The notes under the pieces: model-generated | What the model was told of the DNA's origin: nothing | Databases searched by the model: none | Seen by the model: the letters and a program-made list of their open reading frames with translations, nothing else | Made by a program: the position numbers and the translations under genes | Part shown: positions 8,750 to 18,030 of the stretch, piece after piece | Layout: each line of letters opens with the position of its first letter | Position numbering within the stretch: the first letter of the stretch is position 1 | NCBI RefSeq assembly: GCF_900104515.1 | Contig: NZ_FNJL01000030.1 | Span: forward strand, 1-64,000 | Source of the DNA: Paracidovorax cattleyae | GTDB lineage: Bacteria; Pseudomonadota; Gammaproteobacteria; Burkholderiales; Burkholderiaceae_C | DNA length: 64,000 nt | Direction: 5' to 3'

Positions 8750-11320
8750 CTATTTCTGTGCGGGCAGCGCGTAGGCTCGCACGCTGTCGCCGGGCTTGGT
8801 GCCCGTGGAACCGTGCCCCCCGGCCACGACGACCACGTACTGCCGGCCGTCCTCTCCGGTATAGCTCATCGGCGTGGCCTGCCCGCCCGCAGGCAGGCGG
8901 TCCTGCCAGAGGATGCGGCCGCCGTTCAGGTCGTAGGCGCGCACGTAGTTGTCCAGCGCGCCCGAGTAGAACGCCACGCCGCCGCCGGTGAGCATCGGCC
9001 CGCCGATGCCGGGTACGCCCATGCGGAAGGGCAGGGGCAGCGGCGAGAGGTCCCGCACCGTGCCATTGCGGTGCTTCCAGGCCACCTCACCGGTGCGCAG
9101 GTCCACGCCGGCCACATAGCCCCAGGGGGGCGCCTGGCAAGGCAGGCCGATGGGCGACGTGAACGGCTTCATCGATGCGGCAAAAGGCGCGCCGAAGTTC
9201 TCGTTCAGCGCCGGCAGGCTGCCCTTGGGCGGGCCGCCCTCCTGCACGAGCAGGCTGGTGTCATCCTTGCGCGGCACCAATTTGGAGACGAACGCGAGGT
9301 AGGTCGGCGTGGTGAACGCCACCTGCCGCTGCGGATCGACGGCGATGCCACCCCAGTTGAACACGCCGAAATTGCCCGGATAGATGATGCTGCCCTGCTC
9401 CGACGGCGGCGTGAAGCGGCCTTCGTAGCGCAGGCGGTGGAAGGCGATGCGGCAGGCGAGCTGGTCGAACATCGTGCCGCCCCACATGTCTCGCTCCGAG
9501 AGCGGCGGCGGATCGAAGGACAGCGCGGACTTCGGCTGCGTGGCTGCCGTGCGGTCGCCTTTCGCGGCCCCCTGCGGCGCAGGGTGTTCCTGCACCGGCA
9601 GGATCGGGGTGCCGGTACGCCGGTCGAGCACGAACAGTTCGCCCTGCTTGGTGGGTTGCACCAGTGCCGGCACGGTCTGCCCGCCCACCTGCAGGTCGAT
9701 GAGCGTGGGCTGCGACGGCACGTCGTAGTCCCACAGGTCGTGGTGCACGGTCTGGAAGTGCCAGCGCACCTTGCCACTGTCCAGGTCCAGCGCGACGACG
9801 GAAGAGGAATACTTCTCCACCGCCGGGCTGCGGTTGCCGCCCCACTGGTCGGGCGGCTGGTTGCCCATGGGCACGTACACCATGCCGAGTGTTTCATCGA
9901 CGCTGGAAATCGACCAGCTGTTGGGCGAATTGGGCGTGTAGGTACGGCCGGGCGGCAGGGGCGCCGTGTCGTCGGGGTTGCCGGAATCCCAGTTCCAGAC
10001 CAGGGCGCCGGAGTCGATGTCGAACGCGCGGATCACGCCGGACTGCTCCTTCACCGAGGCGTTGTCCAGCACTGTGCCGCCCACGATCACGAGGCGCTGC
10101 GTGACCACCACGGGAGAGGTCGAATAGTAGGCCCCGGGGCGCAGGTTGGGCATGCGCTGCCAGAGATCGATCTGCCCCGTGCCGCCGCCGAAGTTGACGC
10201 ACACGGCACCGCTTTCGGGGTTGAGTGCGATCACTCGGCCATCGGCCGTGGGCATGAAGAGCTTGGCGCGGCAGGCGGCGTCGGTGGGGCCTTTGCGGGC
10301 CGCAACGGGCGGCTGGCGCTGGTCCGCGGCCTGCGTGGCGGGCGCCGCCGGCTGCGTGGTGGTGGGCGAGGCATGCACCGCGGGCTCGGTGCGCTCGCCG
10401 CCCGAAGCCACGCCGGCCACGGCATTGAGCGCCGCGGGCGAAGCATCGGCGACGGGATCGCGCGGCGGCTGGTAGGACAGTCCGCGGCAGGTCAGATGCT
10501 GCAGCGCGAGCTTGCCCTCGATCTGCGGGTCGTACCGCCAGAGCTGCTTGCCGGTGGTGGCGTCGAGCGCGATCACTGACTGGTGCGGCGTGCACAGGAA
10601 CAGGCGGTTGCCGATCTTCAGCGGCGTGACCTCGTAGGTGGTTTCCTCCGGATCGCCGTCCTTGCCGCGCACGTCGCCCGTGCGGAATTCCCAGGCCATC
10701 TTCAGCTGCGAGGCGTTGTCGGGCGTGATCTGCGCCAGCGGAGAGAAACGCTGGCCATGGCCGGTGCGCCCGTAGGCATGCCATTCGCCGTCGGGCAGCG
10801 TGGGCGCCGCCTGCGCCGGGGCGGGCACGGATTCACCCGCCAGCTGTCCCGCCAGTTCGTGCGGCGCGGTGAACCAGGACGCCACCGCCAGCACAGCGGA
10901 CAGCAGCAGGGCCAGGCCCAGCGCCATGCGCGGCGTGCGCAGCGCGGAAGCCCGCGCCACTGCATCCCCCGAGGCGCCCGGCTGGAGCGTTGCGGGCTCA
11001 CGCAGCAGGGAGCGGCGCATCCACGGCGTCGCAAGCCAGAGTCCGAGCACGAAGAGCACGTCCAGCCGCGCGGCAAGCGGCCACCAGTCCACGCCCACCT
11101 CCCAGACCGCCCAGGCCGTGGAACCCAGCAGGAGCGCGGCGTACACCCAGAGGGCCGCAGCGGAACGCCGCGCGAGCAGCGCGCCCGAGGCCAGCAGCGC
11201 GAGCCCGGCGACGAGATAGTAGGGGCTGCCGCCCAGTGCGACGAGCCAGCCGCCCGCACCTGCAACGAGAACGCCTGTGATACCGACGAGAACGCCGGTG
11301 ATGCGTGCGAGGCCTGCCAT
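8750..11320 (-). CDS. Membrane-bound PQQ-dependent dehydrogenase (glucose/quinate/shikimate family)
   Basis: The 856-residue quinoprotein has five N-terminal transmembrane helices (about residues 1-150) followed by a periplasmic eight-bladed propeller beginning ADQW-like at GEWHAYGRTGHGQRFSPL. Typical motifs include YSTSPVVV, NSPNSWSISSVDETLGMVYVP, VHHDLWDYDVPSQP and FGVFNWGGIAVDP. It would oxidise a sugar or quinate/shikimate and pass electrons to ubiquinone. Sequence alone does not decide between glucose and quinate. An Ala/Pro/Thr-rich stretch (about residues 285-335) interrupts the propeller. ATG 11320 has AAGGA upstream. Confidence 0.92.
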   Translation of the reverse strand: MAGLARITGVLVGITGVLVAGAGGWLVALGGSPYYLVAGLALLASGALLARRSAAALWVYAALLLGSTAWAVWEVGVDWWPLAARLDVLFVLGLWLATPWMRRSLLREPATLQPGASGDAVARASALRTPRMALGLALLLSAVLAVASWFTAPHELAGQLAGESVPAPAQAAPTLPDGEWHAYGRTGHGQRFSPLAQITPDNASQLKMAWEFRTGDVRGKDGDPEETTYEVTPLKIGNRLFLCTPHQSVIALDATTGKQLWRYDPQIEGKLALQHLTCRGLSYQPPRDPVADASPAALNAVAGVASGGERTEPAVHASPTTTQPAAPATQAADQRQPPVAARKGPTDAACRAKLFMPTADGRVIALNPESGAVCVNFGGGTGQIDLWQRMPNLRPGAYYSTSPVVVTQRLVIVGGTVLDNASVKEQSGVIRAFDIDSGALVWNWDSGNPDDTAPLPPGRTYTPNSPNSWSISSVDETLGMVYVPMGNQPPDQWGGNRSPAVEKYSSSVVALDLDSGKVRWHFQTVHHDLWDYDVPSQPTLIDLQVGGQTVPALVQPTKQGELFVLDRRTGTPILPVQEHPAPQGAAKGDRTAATQPKSALSFDPPPLSERDMWGGTMFDQLACRIAFHRLRYEGRFTPPSEQGSIIYPGNFGVFNWGGIAVDPQRQVAFTTPTYLAFVSKLVPRKDDTSLLVQEGGPPKGSLPALNENFGAPFAASMKPFTSPIGLPCQAPPWGYVAGVDLRTGEVAWKHRNGTVRDLSPLPLPFRMGVPGIGGPMLTGGGVAFYSGALDNYVRAYDLNGGRILWQDRLPAGGQATPMSYTGEDGRQYVVVVAGGHGSTGTKPGDSVRAYALPAQK

Positions 11321-11491
11321 TGTGGTTGTCCTTTGTGTCCATGCCCCGGCCGGCCATCGGCGCGACAGTGCAGCGGGATGGAAAAAAGGAACGGCCTGGA
11401 GGGACGAATCTAGGCGGGCGGAGCGTGCATGCCCCGTCGGCGCGCGGCTTGCACGCCTGTGGGGCGCGGCCTACACCGCGCGCTGCCGGGC

Positions 11492-12133
11492 TCAGCGCGC
11501 GCCGAACTCCTGCCGCACCCAGTCGTCGATCAGCCCCTTCTCGTACCGCAGTGGATCGGAACCACCGCGTGCCGCCCGCTCCATGAAGGCGGGGTCGCGC
11601 AGTTCGCGGCGCCCCGACTGCAGCACCGAACCGTCGGCGGCCAGCCGCTTGAATTCGAGCGCGATGCGCGGCGGATAGATATCGCGCACGGTGCGCACCT
11701 GCCCCGCCTGCGGGCCGCGCCAGGGCTCGAAGCCGCCGGCACGCTGCACATCGGTGATCCGCACCTCCAGCCGCTGGCCCTCCGGCAGCGCCGCGGCCGC
11801 GGCTTCCGACAGGTACAGGCAGAGCGCGTCCACCCAGGCACGGCGGGCGCGGTCGGTTTCGTGGGCACCCCGGCGTGCATCGCTGAAGCCGGCCGGATCG
11901 TCATAGGTCACGCTGACGATGCCTGGCGGCGGCGGGCCTTTGGCCCGGGAAGGCGCCGGTGGGCCATCGCGCCTGGCAGGCACGGCAGCGGCGTCCTGTG
12001 CGGGCGCCGGCGCACTGCCGGGCGCGACCGCGCAGCCGGCCAGCAGACAGGCCAGCGCCAGGGCGGTCGGCACCCGGCCTGGAGTGGAGCGTCGAAAGAG
12101 ATCGGGAGACGGGGCGGGGAATCGGTGCGTCAT
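11492..12133 (-). CDS. DUF3016-type lipoprotein
   Basis: The 213-residue product has a lipoprotein signal (ALALACLLAGC, Cys as the lipidated residue) and a Pro/Ala-rich spacer. A DUF3016-like domain follows (SVTYDDPAGFSDARRG near its start; LEVRITDVQRAGGFEPW and DIYPPRIALEFK later). The function of the family is unknown. Its ATG overlaps the stop of the LysR gene by four bases, so the two are probably co-translated. Its last residues (LIDDWVRQEFG) fit the family. Confidence 0.82.
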   Translation of the reverse strand: MTHRFPAPSPDLFRRSTPGRVPTALALACLLAGCAVAPGSAPAPAQDAAAVPARRDGPPAPSRAKGPPPPGIVSVTYDDPAGFSDARRGAHETDRARRAWVDALCLYLSEAAAAALPEGQRLEVRITDVQRAGGFEPWRGPQAGQVRTVRDIYPPRIALEFKRLAADGSVLQSGRRELRDPAFMERAARGGSDPLRYEKGLIDDWVRQEFGAR

Positions 12134-13107
12134 GGCGAAGGAGGGGTGGGGAGGACGGGAGCGGTGAGCGCATGCGCTGCGCGGCGCCAGAACGCCGGCT
12201 GCGCATAGTGGTGCTTGAGGTAGTCGATCCACAGCCGCACGCGCAGCGGCAGGTGGCGGGCATGGGGAAAGACCACGTAGATACCGTTGGGCGGCGCGGC
12301 GAAATCCTCCAGCACGGCCACCAGCCGGCCGGCGGCGATCTCGGCCTCCACCTCCCAGGTGCTGCGCCATGCGATGCCCCACCCCCCCAGGCACCAGTCG
12401 TGCAGTACCTGCCCGTCGGAGCAGTCGAGGGGGCCGGTGGGTTTGACGTGCACCACGTCGCCGGGCGCGCCGTCCGCATCCGCCGCGGGCATGCGGAAGG
12501 CCCAGCCGCGCGTCTGCGATGCGTCGCTCGACAGCATCAGGCAGGCGTGCCGTGACAGTTCGGACGGGTGCCGGGGCGTGCCATGGCGCTCGAGGTAGGC
12601 GGGAGTCGCCACGCAGAGCCTGCGGTTGTCGGCGATGCGCACGCTCACCAGCGAGGAATCGGGCAGGTCGCCCACGCGCACGGCGCAATCGAACCCCTCG
12701 CCGGCCAGATCGACCACGCGGTCGCTGAGGTTGAGGGAAATGCGCACTTCGGAATGCAGGTCCCGGAACAGCGGCACCAGCGGCGCCACGTGGCGCCGCC
12801 CGAACCCCGCCGGCGCGGTGATGCGCAAATGCCCGGTCGCCCGCGCCCCGCCGACCGACACGCTGGCCTCGGCCTCGGCCACGTCGGCCAGCAGGCGCTG
12901 GCAATCCTCCAGGAAGGCGCTGCCCTCGTGCGTGAGGCTGATGCGCCGCGTGGTGCGCACCATGAGCTTCACTCCCAGATGCTCCTCCAGGGCGTCCAGG
13001 CGCCGACCCATGATGGCAGGCGCCACCCCCTCGGCGCGCGCCGCGGCGGTGAGGCTGCCGCGTGTCGCCACCGACACGAACGACTCGAAGGCCTTGAGCT
13101 TGTCCAT
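12130..13107 (-). CDS. LysR-family transcriptional regulator
   Basis: The 325-residue protein starts with a winged HTH (MDKLKAFESFVSVATRGSLTAAARAEGVAPAIMGRRLDALE, given in part) and continues with a periplasmic-binding-like effector domain. It belongs to the CrgA/DsdC-like LTTR group common in Burkholderiales. It is divergent from glcB with a 309-bp spacer, so it may regulate malate synthase or itself; the coupled DUF3016 lipoprotein gene is another likely target. Effector unknown. Confidence 0.93.
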   Translation of the reverse strand: MDKLKAFESFVSVATRGSLTAAARAEGVAPAIMGRRLDALEEHLGVKLMVRTTRRISLTHEGSAFLEDCQRLLADVAEAEASVSVGGARATGHLRITAPAGFGRRHVAPLVPLFRDLHSEVRISLNLSDRVVDLAGEGFDCAVRVGDLPDSSLVSVRIADNRRLCVATPAYLERHGTPRHPSELSRHACLMLSSDASQTRGWAFRMPAADADGAPGDVVHVKPTGPLDCSDGQVLHDWCLGGWGIAWRSTWEVEAEIAAGRLVAVLEDFAAPPNGIYVVFPHARHLPLRVRLWIDYLKHHYAQPAFWRRAAHALTAPVLPTPPSP

Positions 13108-13416
13108 GGGCAGCGATTATGAGCAGCCTGTAACCGGCGGGCACGCCCGCCCCATCCCCGAACGTCCCATCGGCGCACCTGTCCTGGCGATAGTCATTAT
13201 GAAAACTCGTTTTTCTGCTACTTAAAACATAGCAAACCAATGGACACGGATGTTGCATTCCGGGAAACCGCTACGCCTGCGCGGATTCGTGCAAAAAAGT
13301 CACGGGTTCTGCGATTCGCGGGTGGTTTATGCGGATAAAAAATTCAAATACAGTGACTCCACCGGGGTTCCCGGCCCCTGCACATTCCTTTTCCATCCGA
13401 CCGAGCCCACCACACC
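13108..13416. promoter_or_regulatory. Divergent LysR/glcB intergenic region
   Basis: This 309-bp spacer contains no gene I can support. It has two conspicuous A+T-rich patches (about 13190-13240 and 13320-13355) in otherwise GC-rich DNA, as expected for two divergent promoters. I could not assign a convincing -35/-10 pair or a T-N11-A operator. Confidence 0.45.
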
Positions 13417-15630
13417 ATGACCGATCGCACCACCGTCCACGGCCTGCAAGTGGCCACGTCCCTGCACCGATTCATCGAAGAGCGCGTGCTGCCCGGCACG
13501 GGCGTCGATGCCGCCGCGTTCTGGTCCGGCTTCGATGCCATCGTCCGGGACCTGGCTCCGCTCAACATCGCCCTGCTGGCAGAGCGCGACCGCCTGCAGG
13601 CCGAACTGGACACCTGGCACAAGGCCCATCCCGGCCCGATCACCGACATGGCGGGCTACCGCGCCTTCCTCGAGAAGATCGGCTACCTCGTGCCGCAGCC
13701 CGCGGGCGTGCAGGCAACCACCGCCAACGTGGACGATGAACTCGCCACCCAGGCCGGCCCGCAGCTGGTGGTGCCCATCCTGAACGCGCGCTACGCCCTC
13801 AACGCCGCCAATGCGCGCTGGGGCAGCCTGTACGACGCGCTCTACGGCACCGACGCCATTTCCGAAGACGGCGGCGCCGAGAAGGGCAAGGGCTACAACC
13901 CGGTGCGTGGCGCCAGGGTGATCGCCTTCGCGCGCAACGTGCTGGACACCAGCGCCCCGCTCGCCGCCGGCTCGCACAAGGATGCGAAGGCCTACCGCGT
14001 CGAGGGCGGCCGGCTGGCCGTGGATCTGGAAGACGGCCGGACCACGGGCCTGAAGGACGCGTCCCGGTTCGTGGGCTACCGGGGCGACGCCGCCGCACCG
14101 TCGTCCGTGCTGCTGCGCCACAACGGGCTGCACCTGGACATCCTGATCGACCGCTCCACGCCCATCGGCAAGACCGATCCCGCCGGCGTGAGCGACCTGG
14201 TGCTGGAAGCGGCCCTCTCCACCATCCTCGACCTGGAGGATTCCGTCGCCGCCGTCGATGCCGAGGACAAGGTGGCCGGCTACGCCAACTGGCTGGGCAT
14301 CCTGCAGGGCACGCTGACCGAATCCTTCGCCAAGGGCGGCCAGACCGTCACGCGCGGCCTGAACACCGACCGCATCTACACGGCGCCCGGCGGCAGCGGC
14401 GAAGTGCGCCTGCACGGCCGCTCGCTCATGTTCCTGCGCAACGTGGGCCACCTGATGACCAACCCGGCCGTGCTCTGGACCGACGCGCAGGGCGCGCAGC
14501 GCGAGATCCCGGAAGGCATCCTGGATGCGGTCGTCACCACCGCCATCGCACTGCACGACCTGCAGGGCAAGGGCCAGGGCGGCATCCGCAACTCGCGCAA
14601 GGGCAGTGTCTACATCGTCAAGCCCAAGATGCACGGCCCGGGCGAAGTGGCGTTCGCCAGCGAGCTCTTCGCCCGCGTGGAACGCCTGCTGGGCCTGCCG
14701 GAGAACACCGTCAAGCTGGGCATCATGGACGAGGAACGCCGCACCAGCGTGAACCTGAAGGCCTGCATCGCTGCCGCGTCGGCCCGCGTGGCCTTCATCA
14801 ACACCGGCTTCCTGGACCGCACCGGCGACGAGATGCACACCGCCATGCAGGCCGGCCCCATGGTGCGCAAGGGCGACATGAAGGCCAGCGCCTGGATCCA
14901 GGCCTACGAGAAGAACAACGTGCTGGTGGGCCTGTCGTGCGGCCTGCGCGGCAAGGCCCAGATCGGCAAGGGCATGTGGGCCATGCCCGACATGATGAAG
15001 GCCATGCTGGAGCAGAAGATCGCCCACCCCAGGGCCGGCGCCAACACCGCCTGGGTGCCCAGCCCCACGGGTGCCACGCTGCACGCCCTGCACTACCACC
15101 AGGTCAACGTGGCCGACGTGCAGAAGGAACTGGAGAAGACCAGTGCCGATGCCGAGCGCGACAACCTGCTCACCGGCCTGCTGACCATTCCCGTCGCCGC
15201 CAACCCGCAGTGGACCGAGGCGGAGAAGCAGCAGGAGCTGGACAACAACGCCCAGGGCATCCTCGGGTACGTGGTGCGCTGGATCGACCAGGGCGTGGGC
15301 TGCTCCAAGGTGCCTGACATCCACAACGTGGGCCTGATGGAAGACCGCGCCACGCTGCGCATCAGCAGCCAGCACATCGCCAACTGGCTGCTGCACGGCG
15401 TGGTGACCGAGGCCCAGGTGCGGGAAACCTTCGAGCGCATGGCCGCCGTGGTGGACCAGCAGAACGCGGGTGATCCGGCCTACCGGAAGATGGCCGGCCG
15501 CTTCGCGGAGTCCGCTGCTTACCAGGCCGCCTGGGACCTGGTCTTCAAGGGCGCCGAGCAGCCCAGCGGCTATACCGAGCCGCTGCTGCATGCCTGGCGG
15601 CTGAAGGTGAAGTCCGGCGCGCCCCGCTGA
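13417..15630 (+). CDS. glcB: Malate synthase G
   Basis: This enzyme condenses glyoxylate with acetyl-CoA to malate in the glyoxylate/glycolate pathway. The 737-residue length and sequence match the single-chain G isoform: [23 protein letters not shown], the catalytic-region [32 protein letters not shown], and [14 protein letters not shown] are all visible. It is followed by a strong terminator and preceded by an A+T-rich divergent promoter region shared with a LysR gene. No other glyoxylate-cycle gene is adjacent. Confidence 0.97.
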   Translation: MTDRTTVHGLQVATSLHRFIEERVLPGTGVDAAAFWSGFDAIVRDLAPLNIALLAERDRLQAELDTWHKAHPGPITDMAGYRAFLEKIGYLVPQPAGVQATTANVDDELATQAGPQLVVPILNARYALNAANARWGSLYDALYGTDAISEDGGAEKGKGYNPVRGARVIAFARNVLDTSAPLAAGSHKDAKAYRVEGGRLAVDLEDGRTTGLKDASRFVGYRGDAAAPSSVLLRHNGLHLDILIDRSTPIGKTDPAGVSDLVLEAALSTILDLEDSVAAVDAEDKVAGYANWLGILQGTLTESFAKGGQTVTRGLNTDRIYTAPGGSGEVRLHGRSLMFLRNVGHLMTNPAVLWTDAQGAQREIPEGILDAVVTTAIALHDLQGKGQGGIRNSRKGSVYIVKPKMHGPGEVAFASELFARVERLLGLPENTVKLGIMDEERRTSVNLKACIAAASARVAFINTGFLDRTGDEMHTAMQAGPMVRKGDMKASAWIQAYEKNNVLVGLSCGLRGKAQIGKGMWAMPDMMKAMLEQKIAHPRAGANTAWVPSPTGATLHALHYHQVNVADVQKELEKTSADAERDNLLTGLLTIPVAANPQWTEAEKQQELDNNAQGILGYVVRWIDQGVGCSKVPDIHNVGLMEDRATLRISSQHIANWLLHGVVTEAQVRETFERMAAVVDQQNAGDPAYRKMAGRFAESAAYQAAWDLVFKGAEQPSGYTEPLLHAWRLKVKSGAPR

Positions 15631-15651
15631 TCCGCCGCCACGCGTTCCGAA

Positions 15652-15675
15652 GGCACCCAAGCGGGTGCCTTTTTT
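15652..15675 (+). terminator. Rho-independent terminator after glcB
   Basis: GGCACCC (15652-15658), loop AAGC, GGGTGCC (15663-15669) and a run of six T. It lies 22 bases after the glcB stop. Confidence 0.93.
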
Positions 15676-15753
15676 CCATGGCGAAAAAACCTTCCCCGAC
15701 CACAGGACACCCTGGAGGCCTACAGCAACACAAAACAAACATCAAGTTACAAT

Positions 15754-15767
15754 CAGGGTTTACCCTG
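15754..15767. promoter_or_regulatory. Palindrome just upstream of chemoreceptor gene
   Basis: CAGGGT-TT-ACCCTG is a perfect 6-bp palindrome with a two-base centre, ending nine bases before the ATG at 15777. No Shine-Dalgarno sequence is recognisable there, so the palindrome occupies the ribosome-binding region. It could be a repressor site or an RNA hairpin affecting translation. Confidence 0.4.
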
Positions 15768-15776
15768 ACATAGCGC

Positions 15777-17354
15777 ATGAAGTTTCAAGATTTATCCATC
15801 GGAAAGCGTCTGGCGCTGGCCTTCGGCCTGCTGACGTTTTTCATCGTGGGCATGCTGGCCGTCGGCACGTGGCGGCTGCAGTCCGTCGCGCAGGACACCG
15901 CCACGATGATGAACCTGCCCCTGGCGAAGGAGCGCCTGATCTCGGACTGGTACCGCACCATCTACAGCAACGTATCGCGCCATGCCCTGGTCGCGCGCAG
16001 CAGCGATACGGCCCTGGCCGGCCGGTTCACGCAGGAGAACGCGGCAGCCTCCCGCCAATCGACGGAGCAGCAGCAGCAACTGGCCCGGCTCATCTCCGGC
16101 CCTGAAGAGCAGGCCCTCTTCGACCAGGCCGGCGTGCTGCGCAAGCAGTTCGTCGACGCACGCGATGCGATCTACAAGGCCAAGGCGGAAGGCCGGTCGG
16201 ACGATGCCCAGCGCATCCTGGACACCGAGTTCACGCCGTCCGGCAAGGGCTATCTGGATGCGCTCCAGGCCCTGCTGGACTTCCAGCGCAAGCAGATCAA
16301 CGAAGCCGCCGCTTCGGTGCAGCGCAATTACGAAAGCGGCCGCAATGCGCTGGTCCTGCTCGGCCTGCTGGCCACCGCCGCGGCCGCGGCGCTGGCACTG
16401 GGCATCACGCGCAGCGTGACGCGCCCCCTGCACCGCGCCGTGTCGGTGGCGGAGTCCGTGGCGGGCGGCGACCTGACGGCGCGCTCCGCCAGCACGGCGC
16501 GCGACGAGATGGGCCAGTTGCTGCGCGCGCTGGACGCCATGGCCACGCAACTGCGTGACACGGTCGGCCAGGTGCGCCGCGGCGCGGATGGCATCGCCCT
16601 CGCGTCCAGTGAAATCGCCACCGGCAACCTGGACCTGTCCAGCCGTACCGAAGAGCAGGCCAGCGCACTGCAGCAGACCGCCGCATCGATGGAACAGATG
16701 ACCGCCACGGTGCGGCAGAACGCGGACAACGCCGCACAGGCCGACCAGCTGGCGCGCTCCGCATCCGACATGGCGGTGCGCGGCGGCCAGGTGGTCGGCA
16801 AGGTGGTGACGACAATGGGCGGCATCCACAGTGCTTCGCGCAAGATCGTGGACATCATCGGCGTCATCGATTCCATCGCCTTCCAGACCAACATCCTGGC
16901 GCTCAACGCCGCCGTCGAAGCCGCGCGGGCCGGCGAACAGGGCCGCGGCTTCGCCGTCGTGGCCAGCGAGGTGCGCACGCTGGCGCAGCGCAGCGCCACC
17001 GCCGCCAAGGAGATCAAGGCGCTCATCGACGATTCCGTCACCCAGGTGGACGCCGGCAACCGGCTGGTCGAAGAAGCCGGCACGGTGATCCGCGACGTGG
17101 TGGCCGGCGTGCGCCGCGTGACCGACATCGTGGCCGAGATCAGCGCCGCCAGCCAGGAACAGACCAGCGGACTGGAACAGGTGAACCGGGCCATCGCGCA
17201 AATGGACCAGGTCACCCAGCAGAACGCCGCGCTGGTGGAGGAAGCGGCCGCCGCCACGGGCTCGCTGGAGTCACAGGCTTCGCACCTGGTGCAGGCGGTG
17301 GCGGTCTTCCGCCTGGCCGAAGAGGGAACGGCACTGCCGCGCCTGCCGGCCTGA
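15777..17354 (+). CDS. Methyl-accepting chemotaxis protein
   Basis: The 525-residue receptor has TM1 (about residues 11-33), a periplasmic four-helix-bundle sensor (about 35-190), TM2 (about 190-213), a HAMP domain ([20 protein letters not shown] region) and the cytoplasmic signalling bundle with the hairpin tip [20 protein letters not shown]. Methylation-type Gln/Glu pairs flank the tip ([31 protein letters not shown]). There is no CheB/CheR-tethering pentapeptide at the C terminus. Ligand unknown. A palindrome sits just before the start and no clear ribosome-binding site is visible. Confidence 0.95.
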   Translation: MKFQDLSIGKRLALAFGLLTFFIVGMLAVGTWRLQSVAQDTATMMNLPLAKERLISDWYRTIYSNVSRHALVARSSDTALAGRFTQENAAASRQSTEQQQQLARLISGPEEQALFDQAGVLRKQFVDARDAIYKAKAEGRSDDAQRILDTEFTPSGKGYLDALQALLDFQRKQINEAAASVQRNYESGRNALVLLGLLATAAAAALALGITRSVTRPLHRAVSVAESVAGGDLTARSASTARDEMGQLLRALDAMATQLRDTVGQVRRGADGIALASSEIATGNLDLSSRTEEQASALQQTAASMEQMTATVRQNADNAAQADQLARSASDMAVRGGQVVGKVVTTMGGIHSASRKIVDIIGVIDSIAFQTNILALNAAVEAARAGEQGRGFAVVASEVRTLAQRSATAAKEIKALIDDSVTQVDAGNRLVEEAGTVIRDVVAGVRRVTDIVAEISAASQEQTSGLEQVNRAIAQMDQVTQQNAALVEEAAAATGSLESQASHLVQAVAVFRLAEEGTALPRLPA

Positions 17355-17391
17355 AAGCCGCCTGGTTTCTTCCGGGGCCTACACTGCCCGC

Positions 17392-17631
17392 ATGCCCGAC
17401 GCCGCCCTGCTTCCGGACCCTGGCCGCTGCCCCCTGTGCGGCCAGAGCAACCAATGCGCCATCGAGGCCGGCCAGCCGGCAGCCAGTTGCTGGTGCATGG
17501 ACACCATGGTGGAGCCTGCTGCATTGGCCGCCGTGCCGGACGCAGCACGCGGCATGGCCTGCCTCTGCCCTCGCTGCGCAGCCGGCACAGGGGCCTCGCC
17601 GGACACCGCTGCGGCCATGCCGCCGATATGA
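17392..17631 (+). CDS. Small cysteine-rich CWC-type protein
   Basis: The 79-residue protein has the cysteine pattern CPLCGQSNQC, then SCWC, then CLCPRC, as in the cysteine-rich CWC family; these probably bind a metal. Function unknown. It lies 37 bases after the chemoreceptor and 41 bases before the tautomerase, all in the same direction. The coding call rests on the family pattern, not on a good ribosome-binding site. Confidence 0.7.
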   Translation: MPDAALLPDPGRCPLCGQSNQCAIEAGQPAASCWCMDTMVEPAALAAVPDAARGMACLCPRCAAGTGASPDTAAAMPPI

Positions 17632-17672
17632 TCGGCAGACTGTCGTCTTCGCCATTCAAAGGAATCCAGCCC

Positions 17673-17861
17673 ATGCCCACGTACCACATCGAAATGATGG
17701 AAGGCCGCACCGTCGAGCAGAAGAAGAAGCTCGTGGAGGAAATCACCCGCGTCTCCGTCGAGATCCTCGGTGGCTCCCCCGAATCGGTGGACATCCTCAT
17801 CACCGACGTGAAGCGCGAGAACTGGGCCACGGGCGGCAAGCTCTGGTCCGAGAAACAGTGA
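17673..17861 (+). CDS. 4-oxalocrotonate tautomerase family enzyme
   Basis: The 62-residue protein starts MPTYHIEMMEGRTVEQKKKL. After Met removal Pro1 is the catalytic base of this family, which isomerises enols and ketones in aromatic-acid degradation or acts on unknown substrates. The small beta-alpha-beta fold (ITRVSVEILGGSPESVDILITDV) is complete, and the conserved W near the C terminus is present. The start has AAGGA nine bases upstream. The frame stays open further upstream but this ATG gives the catalytic Pro1. The stop is followed directly by copy 2 of the three-hairpin repeat. Confidence 0.9.
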   Translation: MPTYHIEMMEGRTVEQKKKLVEEITRVSVEILGGSPESVDILITDVKRENWATGGKLWSEKQ

Positions 17862-17862
17862 G

Positions 17863-17973
17863 CATCCCCCTGAGCGGCTGCGCCGCTTCCCCCTTCTCTC
17901 GATTCGCTGCGCGCATCGGGAAGGGGGACGACGCCAGCGCCGCGGGGCGGCCCTTGCGCGGCGTCTGCTGGCG
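17863..17973 (+). repeat. Three-hairpin intergenic repeat, copy 2
   Basis: It starts one base after the tautomerase stop. Hairpin A pairs AGCGGC (17873-17878) with GCCGCT (17882-17887); the outer pair is A-T here and G-C in copy 1, a compensatory change. Hairpin B pairs CCCCCTTC (17889-17896) with GAAGGGGG (17920-17927) around GATTCGC-TGC-GCGCATC (one mismatch), whose stem sequence differs from copy 1 while still pairing. Hairpin C pairs GACGCC (17930-17935) with GGCGTC (17960-17965). The position, straight after a stop codon, is the same in both copies. Confidence 0.75.
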
Positions 17974-18030
17974 CAGGCCGAGCCTCCCGCGCCTCGGGGC
18001 GTTCCCGCCAGCCCCGCCCCGAGGCATCGC

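Noticed and set aside
13327..15738. Long leftward open frame opposite glcB
   Set aside because: Malate synthase G on the plus strand is unmistakable; the opposite frame is compositional.
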